Shown here piece after piece: positions 5,911 to 10,037 of a stretch of DNA of 10,037 nucleotides. Origin of the DNA: Bacteroidales bacterium (GTDB lineage: Bacteria; Bacteroidota; Bacteroidia; Bacteroidales; Muribaculaceae). Under the pieces are notes generated by a model. It searched no databases and was not told the origin of the DNA. It saw nothing but the letters and a program-made list of their open reading frames with translations. Made by a program: the position numbers and the translations under genes. The stretch spans positions 1 to 10,037 of the forward strand of contig CAADVV010000050.1 of the NCBI GenBank assembly GCA_900752535.1. The letters run 5' to 3'. The stretch's first letter is position 1. Each line of letters begins with the position of its first letter.

Positions 5911-5913
5911 GCC

Positions 5914-6531
5914 ATGCCGAAAGTAAAACGCATTACTACTGTAATCATAGGGGAAGGCCCGACAGAGTATTTCTATCTTAATTCCTTGAAGGACGAATTC
6001 AGGGAATTGCAGAATATCAAGCCTGATTTTCCCAAAAACACAAGTCTTAGGGAATTGGAAAGGTCAATTGAAGAAGCCGTGTCAATGGGTTATGACAGGA
6101 TTTTTTGTCTCATAGATATGGATAACAAGAAAAAGGATGCAAAAAGCCTTTCAGACTATCAGAAGTTGAAGAACAAATACCACGGGAAAAAGGTGTCCAA
6201 ACCTTCAAAAGGCATATCTTACGAGATAACCTTTATTGAGACCGACAGATGCACCGAGTTGTTTTTTCTCTACTATTTCCGATATACCGGGCAGCCTTAC
6301 AGCGAATCAAAGGATATAGAGAACGAACTTGCCCGGATTTGCGGTTATGAGAAATCAAAGCATTTTTTCTCTACCCATCCGTTACATCAATATTTTCAAA
6401 AACAGGGAGGCAGTTTTAAAGAAGCCATAGCAAATTCAAATAAATCCATGGATAGCCTGAGGCGAGGCGATCGTAATTATACTTATTCCGAAATAGGCGT
6501 AATGCTCAAGGAGCTTGGATTGATTCCATAA
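5914..6531 (+). CDS. RloB-family TOPRIM-like nuclease, effector of the module
   Basis: A 205-aa protein of the RloB family. An N-terminal strand leads to GEGPTE (13-18) with Glu14 in the position of the TOPRIM metal-binding glutamate. DMD (68-70) is the second acidic motif. TDRCTELFFLYYF (110-122) matches the family's central block, usually S-N-P-x-F-E-L-W. The C-terminus, from about 145, is helical and basic. TOPRIM folds cut nucleic acids using divalent metal. Here the enzyme is probably held inactive by, or delivered to its target by, the upstream ATPase, as in AbiL/RloAB-type and PARIS systems. It is cytoplasmic, with no signal or membrane segment. The 3-bp gap to the ATPase stop implies translational coupling. 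No clear terminator follows. What the nuclease cuts cannot be told from sequence. Confidence 0.8.
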   Translation: MPKVKRITTVIIGEGPTEYFYLNSLKDEFRELQNIKPDFPKNTSLRELERSIEEAVSMGYDRIFCLIDMDNKKKDAKSLSDYQKLKNKYHGKKVSKPSKGISYEITFIETDRCTELFFLYYFRYTGQPYSESKDIENELARICGYEKSKHFFSTHPLHQYFQKQGGSFKEAIANSNKSMDSLRRGDRNYTYSEIGVMLKELGLIP

Positions 6532-6650
6532 TTTAGGCAATCTTGTCAACCTATAACGGTAATGTAGGACTGCCATAAGTAGAGGCTTCGGTCATAAGGA
6601 ATCTAAATACTCATCCTCTGACAGGGAAGATTACCACTCATCTTCTTTCA

Positions 6651-6974
6651 GGAATATTTTAAGGGCAAAAATATGTTTGTATTTTTGTTTGTATGCCTGA
6701 ATTTGTTTGTATGGGAATATTCCTGAATGGCGTTTTAAGGCCTCAAATGGCGAAATATGTTTGTATTTAGGTCGGTAAAGAATGGTTAAATAACTGAAAC
6801 ACAGTGTTAAAATTGTTCTTCAACGAGGACGAGTATTGAGACTCAAATTCGCACGCAACCTACTGATTACAGCAATATATGCAATTAGAATTTGTTTGTA
6901 TGGCTGGGGTTTTATGGTCTAAAATAGCCGAATTTGTTTGTGTAATCAGGGGATTTTAGGGCTTTTGTTTGTAT
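6651..6974 (+). repeat. Array of diverged repeats ending in TGTTTGTAT
   Basis: TGTTTGTAT begins at 6674, 6686, 6704, 6758, 6893 and 6966, and a variant TGTTTGTGT begins at 6935. The longer units preceding it are also related: the block GTTTTAAGGCCTCAAATGGC before the copy at 6758 aligns with GTTTTATGGTCTAAAATAGC before the copy at 6935, and shorter versions (ATTTTAAGGGC, ATTTTAGGGC) precede 6674 and 6966. Each long unit is a small AT/GC palindromic core (TTTTAnGGnCTnAAA) plus a short joint and the TGTTTGTAT end. All lie in one orientation. Spacing is irregular (12 to 135 bp). Two further exact TGTTTGTAT copies lie at 8853 and 8907. Confidence 0.8.
6704..6839 (+). repeat. 136-bp direct repeat, left copy
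   Basis: It matches 8853-8988 without gaps, with 8 differences in 136 positions by hand alignment. The 63 bp from 6714 to 6776 are identical. The copy starts with TGTTTGTAT, contains the perfect palindrome GGAATATTCC (6714-6723) and a second TGTTTGTAT (6758), and ends in GACGAGTATTGA. The two copies bracket the DUF1848 and methyltransferase genes, 2149 bp apart start to start. Confidence 0.9.
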
Positions 6975-7075
6975 ATAATTAGTCAGTAACATTACTTTTT
7001 GTAATAGAAGAAGAATATTGTCTGATTTAATATTTATCAACTTTGATGTGCTGTATTTTTGCACATATAGAGTCG

Positions 7076-7083
7076 TATATTTG
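7076..7083 (+). promoter_or_regulatory. Possible -7 element of the DUF1848 gene, with nearby half-sites
   Basis: TATATTTG fits TAnnTTTG, 21 bp before the chosen ATG; TATTTTTG at 7054-7061 also fits. Neither has a good TTTG at the right distance upstream. ATGTGC (7046-7051) and GCACAT (7061-7066) form an inverted repeat and TGTGC recurs at 7082, which could be an operator. Confidence 0.35.
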
Positions 7084-7104
7084 TGCATAATTAATACTTC
7101 TATA

Positions 7105-8067
7105 ATGAAACATCAGACCATATCTATACGCAACGACAATGGAACGGAAGTCATTGCACAGGCTCCTCTTATAATATCGGCGAGCCGGGCTACCGACCTT
7201 CCGGCATTTTATGTTGACTGGTTCTTCCACCGGCTTGAAAAAGGTTATGTAAGGTGGCAGAATCCTTTCTCGGGACAAGAGAGCTATGTGTCGTTCGACA
7301 ATACTCGCTTCATCGTTTTCTGGTCAAAGAATCCCGCGCCTTTGTTGCCATACCTGCCGATACTTAAAGAACGTGGTATAGGATGCTATATACAATATAC
7401 TCTTAATGATTACGAGACTGAAGGACTTGAGCCAAATGTTCCCACTTTAACGCAAAGGATAGATACTTTCTATCGGCTCGTTGATACTCTCGGCATTGGA
7501 GCAGTTGTATGGCGTTTTGACCCGCTTATTCTTACTGACAGAATAAACATTGATACTTTACTTGACAAAATCGCACGCATCGCCGATGCCTTGGTAGGTC
7601 GTACGGAAAAACTCGTTTTCAGTTTCGCCGACATCGAGTCTTATAAGAAAGTGTCGCGCAATCTTCGCCAAAGCTGTATCGGTTACCGTGAATGGGATGA
7701 AGACTCGATGCGCGAATTTGCATCGCGACTATCGATGTTGAACCGTGATAACTGGAATTTCAGGCTTGCGACGTGTGCCGAAGCGATTGATATTTCGGAA
7801 TATGGAATAGGGCATAACCGCTGCATCGACCCGGAACTAATAAGCCGGCTTGCTCCCGATAATGCCGTTCTACAAAACTTTCTTTATAACGCCAGGGCCG
7901 ACAGCGGCCAACGGAAGGCCTGCGGATGCATTCTCTCAAAAGACATCGGCGCTTACAACACTTGTCCGCATGGCTGCCTCTACTGCTATGCCAACACGTC
8001 TCCTGCCTCGGCATTTGGAAATTATAAGAAATCTATCGTTAATCCACATAATGACTCTATAATATAA
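7105..8067 (+). CDS. DUF1848 family protein, probable Fe-S / radical-SAM-like enzyme
   Basis: With the ATG at 7105 (MKHQTISIRNDNG) the product is 320 aa, normal for DUF1848. An in-frame ATG at 7018 would add 29 hydrophobic residues and overlap the likely promoter. Recognised motifs are ISASRATDLPAFY (24-36), FWSKNPAP (72-79), VVWRFDPL (134-141) and a C-terminal cysteine set: C224, C240, C273, C275, then C287-P-H-G-C291-L-Y-C294-YAN. The Cx3Cx2C motif is that of a radical-SAM-type [4Fe-4S] cluster, here at the C-terminus rather than the usual N-terminus, as is typical of this family. The reaction is unknown. The next gene, a methyltransferase-like one, starts 3 bp downstream, so the two are translationally coupled and may modify the same substrate. 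The pair sits between 136-bp direct repeats. Confidence 0.8.
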   Translation: MKHQTISIRNDNGTEVIAQAPLIISASRATDLPAFYVDWFFHRLEKGYVRWQNPFSGQESYVSFDNTRFIVFWSKNPAPLLPYLPILKERGIGCYIQYTLNDYETEGLEPNVPTLTQRIDTFYRLVDTLGIGAVVWRFDPLILTDRINIDTLLDKIARIADALVGRTEKLVFSFADIESYKKVSRNLRQSCIGYREWDEDSMREFASRLSMLNRDNWNFRLATCAEAIDISEYGIGHNRCIDPELISRLAPDNAVLQNFLYNARADSGQRKACGCILSKDIGAYNTCPHGCLYCYANTSPASAFGNYKKSIVNPHNDSII

Positions 8068-8070
8068 TTC

Positions 8071-8836
8071 ATGAATTACACACCCAATATACGAAAATCA
8101 ACACAAACCTTTGTCAGCGTATTGCAAAAAGTAAAGGATTGGTTTGCCTCGCTTTCAAAAACAGAGCAGCAGAACCTTATTGACGATTTGGAGCATGGGG
8201 CGGCTCTTCTCACCAATACTCCTCAGCTTAATGCCTACATCGCCAAGTATGGAGAGATTCATCAGGCCAAATTACTTCATGCTTATGAAAAAATCCCGTA
8301 AAAGTTTGGCACGAAGATGGCATCACTGTAGTTGATTATGGATGCGGTCAAGGTATTGCCGAAATGGTTCTTTCAGATTATATGGCTTCGATGTATATTG
8401 AGAATGACTACATCAAAGATTTTATTCTTATTGAACCTTCGCGGCAGAACTTACGACGATGTGCCAAATATGTAAATGCATTCTTTAATGAGTCGACAGC
8501 ATCATCCGTTTGTAAAAAGGACAGCCAGATAAAGAATGATGATATCAATCCAAAATCTTCAACAGTTATACATATTTTTTCAAATGTAATCGACCTGGAT
8601 GATTTTGATGGCGATAGCGTCCTATCCTTGTTAAATGAGGATAAATCACGTAACAACATAATAGTATGTATGAGTCCTTATTATATTATCAGGAGGCAAC
8701 ACGAGGTAAAAGAATGAAAGAATTTGGCGGTAAACTTCAGGGTTATACGTTGGTATACAAATTAGAGAAACATACAGATGATTGGGATAAACCTTATAGC
8801 TGCCAGATATACATCTTTGTAAGTTCATACTATTGA
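8071..8836 (+). pseudogene. Class I SAM methyltransferase-like gene, split by two frameshifts
   Basis: Three consecutive frames make one protein of about 255 aa. Frame one (8071-8301) gives MNYTPNIRKS to HAYEKIP. The second continues KVWHEDGITVVDYGCGQG (about 8301-8354) to its stop at 8717. The third (to 8836) gives MKEFGGKLQGYTLVYKLEKH, then WDKPYSCQIYIF. VVDYGCGQG is a SAM-binding motif I and FILIEPS the following acidic-strand motif. No single frame contains the whole fold, and the middle part lacks its own good start. Both breaks are cured by one added base near a short A-run: about 8288-8293 (six A) and 8708-8711 (four A). Either the gene is decaying, or these are sequencing indels in an intact gene. 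It starts 3 bp after the DUF1848 stop, so it is the second gene of that operon. Substrate unknown. Confidence 0.75.
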
Positions 8837-8852
8837 CATTTCGCGCTCAATA

Positions 8853-8988
8853 TGTTTGTATTGGAATATTCCTGAATGGCGTTTTAAGGCCTCAAATGGC
8901 GAAATATGTTTGTATTTAGGTCGGTCAACAACGGTTAAATAACTAAAAAACAGCGTTAAAACTGTTCTTCAACGAGGACGAGTATTGA
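8853..8988 (+). repeat. 136-bp direct repeat, right copy
   Basis: Partner of 6704-6839, same orientation, 8 differences in 136 positions. It contains TGTTTGTAT at 8853 and 8907 and the palindrome GGAATATTCC (8863-8872). It begins 17 bp after the end of the methyltransferase frame, so the repeat hugs the module closely. Confidence 0.9.
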
Positions 8989-9199
8989 TATAAAATCCGT
9001 CCGATTTTAAGGTGTAAATAGCTAATACATAAGCGATTGGTAAGCAATGAAATAAACTTGTCAATCGCTTTTTGTATCCTTTTACCGCGGGGAATGTCTA
9101 TTGAGAATCATAAAGTTACAGATGAGATTCGAAATAAAATTGGCTAAAATGCATCTTATCTTCCAAGGTTTGTGAATATCCTGTGTTCTGAAATGCGGC
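8989..9199. other. Non-coding spacer
   Basis: AT-rich, with no reading frame. The only structure seen is the terminator-like hairpin at 9031-9073. The join with the GC-rich relaxase-like fragment near 9190 is abrupt. Confidence 0.5.
9031..9073 (+). terminator. Intrinsic terminator downstream of the DUF1848/methyltransferase module
   Basis: AAGCGATTG (9031-9039) pairs perfectly with CAATCGCTT (9062-9070), and the downstream arm runs into five T bases (9069-9073). The 22-nt loop is long, but the stem and T-tract have the right form to end rightward transcription of the module. Confidence 0.6.
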
Positions 9200-9397
9200 A
9201 TGTATCTATTCCTCGGCTATCTCGATGGCGCAACACAATTCGCCCAGTCATGCGGAGGCGGAGGCACCTCTTCCGACTTCCCGTGGGGACGCAATCCGGA
9301 TGAAGACGACCGCCGCTTCGCCTACCGCTGCATGATGCAAGCGCATAAGATGCTGAAACGGACTCAACCCAAACGAGGCATGGACGGAAGACGTTAG
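9200..9397 (+). pseudogene. C-terminal remnant resembling a conjugative relaxase/mobilisation protein
   Basis: A 65-aa frame with a stop four codons before its ATG. LGYLDGATQFAQSCGGGG, then WGRNPDEDDRRFAYRCMMQAH and a basic tail ending GMDGRR resemble the extreme C-terminus of relaxase-type mobilisation proteins of Bacteroidales elements (glycine-rich patch, acidic DEDD patch, arginine/lysine end). This is from memory of the family and not certain. The segment is clearly GC-richer than the DNA on both sides and begins abruptly, so I read it as the 3' scrap of a gene whose 5' part was lost or displaced by insertion or deletion. It could instead be a small free-standing gene, but it has no promoter or ribosome binding site that I can see. 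Confidence 0.5.
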
Positions 9398-9462
9398 ATG
9401 ATACTTAGGATTGTTTAAGAGCATCTAATATTTTGAAGAATCTTATTACAATCTCAAATTGA

Positions 9463-9921
9463 TTAGTACGGTATCATTATTTTGTCTTCTGCCGGATTTA
9501 TTCTTCCTTCATACTTTGGAGTCGTTTTATTGTAATTGCCGTTCGTGTCGCCATGATAAATTTTCAAAATAAAATTATTCTGAGGCATATTTTCAATGGT
9601 AAAAGTGGCGTCTATTTCACAGCGACAATCTGCTGTGTCTGAGGATGGATACTCAACTATCGTCATTGTTCCATCGTTATATGAGACTTTGACATTCACT
9701 TGCTCATAATCACATGGATACTCAAGTGAAGTGAATTTGCATCTGGAGAGCGGTCCATCAAATAACATCTCAAACGAACCGTTATTGTCTTCACTACGAC
9801 TCTCGGTGTTGTCGGAATCCCAATGTGATATACAGCCAGTATTTGCGAGATTTGAAATATAAGGATTTTGAATGACTGCATCCTCCATGCTTGAGCAAGA
9901 ACTTGATGCAATAGAGGCCAA
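9463..9921 (-). CDS. Putative lipoprotein of Bacteroidales type, 5' end unclear
   Basis: About 150 aa. In frame upstream of the nominal TTG start (9921) the codons read VVTIQLIVIT, then LASIASSSCSSMEDA: a hydrophobic segment followed by a lipobox-like SSSC. That is a lipoprotein signal peptide without its start. No ATG, GTG or charged N-terminus precedes it before an in-frame TGA at 9952-9954. The mature part has paired cysteines (CRC near residue 99) and DATFTIENMPQNNFILKIYHG, a beta-rich ending seen in Bacteroidales lipoproteins of unknown function (NigD-like in flavour). It would be anchored in the envelope. The missing start suggests truncation by recombination near 9950, a frameshift, or a rare start codon. 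Confidence 0.55.
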   Translation of the reverse strand: MASIASSSCSSMEDAVIQNPYISNLANTGCISHWDSDNTESRSEDNNGSFEMLFDGPLSRCKFTSLEYPCDYEQVNVKVSYNDGTMTIVEYPSSDTADCRCEIDATFTIENMPQNNFILKIYHGDTNGNYNKTTPKYEGRINPAEDKIMIPY

Positions 9922-10037
9922 GGTTATAACTATCAGTTGTATGGTAACTACTCAGGTATGTTTGGCCAAGATGCGCATCATTGAATTCCTAACTTGAGAA
10001 GTGTGTGTTCCCGTGCAACCGTCCGAGTGGTCTGAAG
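9922..10037. other. Window end with no gene called
   Basis: Positions 9922-9951 encode the leader of the leftward lipoprotein frame. Beyond 9955 I see no frame or structure I can support. The last 17 bases resemble the D-arm of a class II tRNA, but the window ends there and a key base does not fit. Confidence 0.3.

Larger units (their letters stand above)
6532..7104. other. Non-coding stretch holding a repeat array and upstream region of the DUF1848 gene
   Basis: No reading frame of substance lies here. Positions 6532-6650 show nothing I recognise. Positions 6651-6974 hold the TGTTTGTAT repeat array, including one copy of the 136-bp repeat. Positions 6975-7104 are AT-rich and carry the likely promoter of the DUF1848 gene. 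Confidence 0.6.

Noticed and set aside
6651..6974. CRISPR array
   Set aside because: Repeats are short, diverged and irregularly spaced (12 to 135 bp), spacers are themselves related to each other, and no cas gene is present.
8283..8300. Programmed -1 frameshift in the methyltransferase-like gene
   Set aside because: The A-run before the first break does not form a proper X-XXY-YYZ heptamer, and a second independent frameshift occurs downstream, so decay or sequencing error is more likely.
9397..9477. Inverted repeat ATGATAC / GTATCAT about 70 bp apart
   Set aside because: Seven-bp arms at this distance in AT-rich DNA are expected by chance and bracket nothing identifiable.
10004..10037. 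5' part of a class II tRNA (CCGAGTGGTCTGAAG)
   Set aside because: It resembles a Ser/Leu tRNA D-arm, but the position expected to hold the near-invariant U8 is C, and the window ends before any other arm can be tested.

Overview
The window looks like an accessory region of a Bacteroidales genome (Bacteroides, Parabacteroides, Prevotella or Muribaculaceae type). The evidence is the conjugative-element genes of that order (conjugation lysozyme, DUF3873, PcfJ-like and PcfK-like proteins), promoters of the Bacteroides TTTG / TAnnTTTG form, weak ribosome binding sites, and a lipoprotein resembling Bacteroidales surface lipoproteins. Family calls were made by eye from sequence, without database searches.

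Layout. (1) Positions 1-4620 read as integrative conjugative element (ICE) backbone. The 3' end of a lysozyme gene, usually the last gene of the transfer operon, points rightward. A five-gene operon (small membrane protein, PcfK-like, PcfJ-like, an 85-aa protein, DUF3873) points leftward. Between them sits an Abi-family HEPN protein (501-1115, minus) and, divergent from it, a textbook Bacteroides promoter firing a ~57-nt RNA that ends in an intrinsic terminator (1184-1240). That pair is the best candidate for an RNA-controlled toxin or abortive-infection unit. (2) Positions 4042-4637 carry no convincing gene but hold three strong inverted repeats. (3) Positions 4638-6531 are a compact two-gene defence module: an AAA/ABC-type ATPase and an RloB-family TOPRIM-like nuclease, with a promoter and a perfect 12-bp palindrome at the predicted transcription start. 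(4) Positions 6651-8988 hold an array of diverged repeats ending in TGTTTGTAT, then a DUF1848 Fe-S/radical-SAM-like gene and a methyltransferase-like gene broken by two frameshifts. One 136-bp repeat lies on each side as a direct duplication. (5) Positions 9031-10037 are scrap-like: a terminator hairpin, what looks like the tail of a relaxase gene, and a leftward lipoprotein gene with no good start codon.

Taken together this is a conjugative element carrying two recognisable defence-type units (Abi/HEPN with small RNA; ATPase/RloB) and a third, less understood module (DUF1848 plus methyltransferase) bracketed by an unusual repeat family. The relaxase tail beyond the cargo suggests that the cargo arrived by insertion or that recombination damaged the element.
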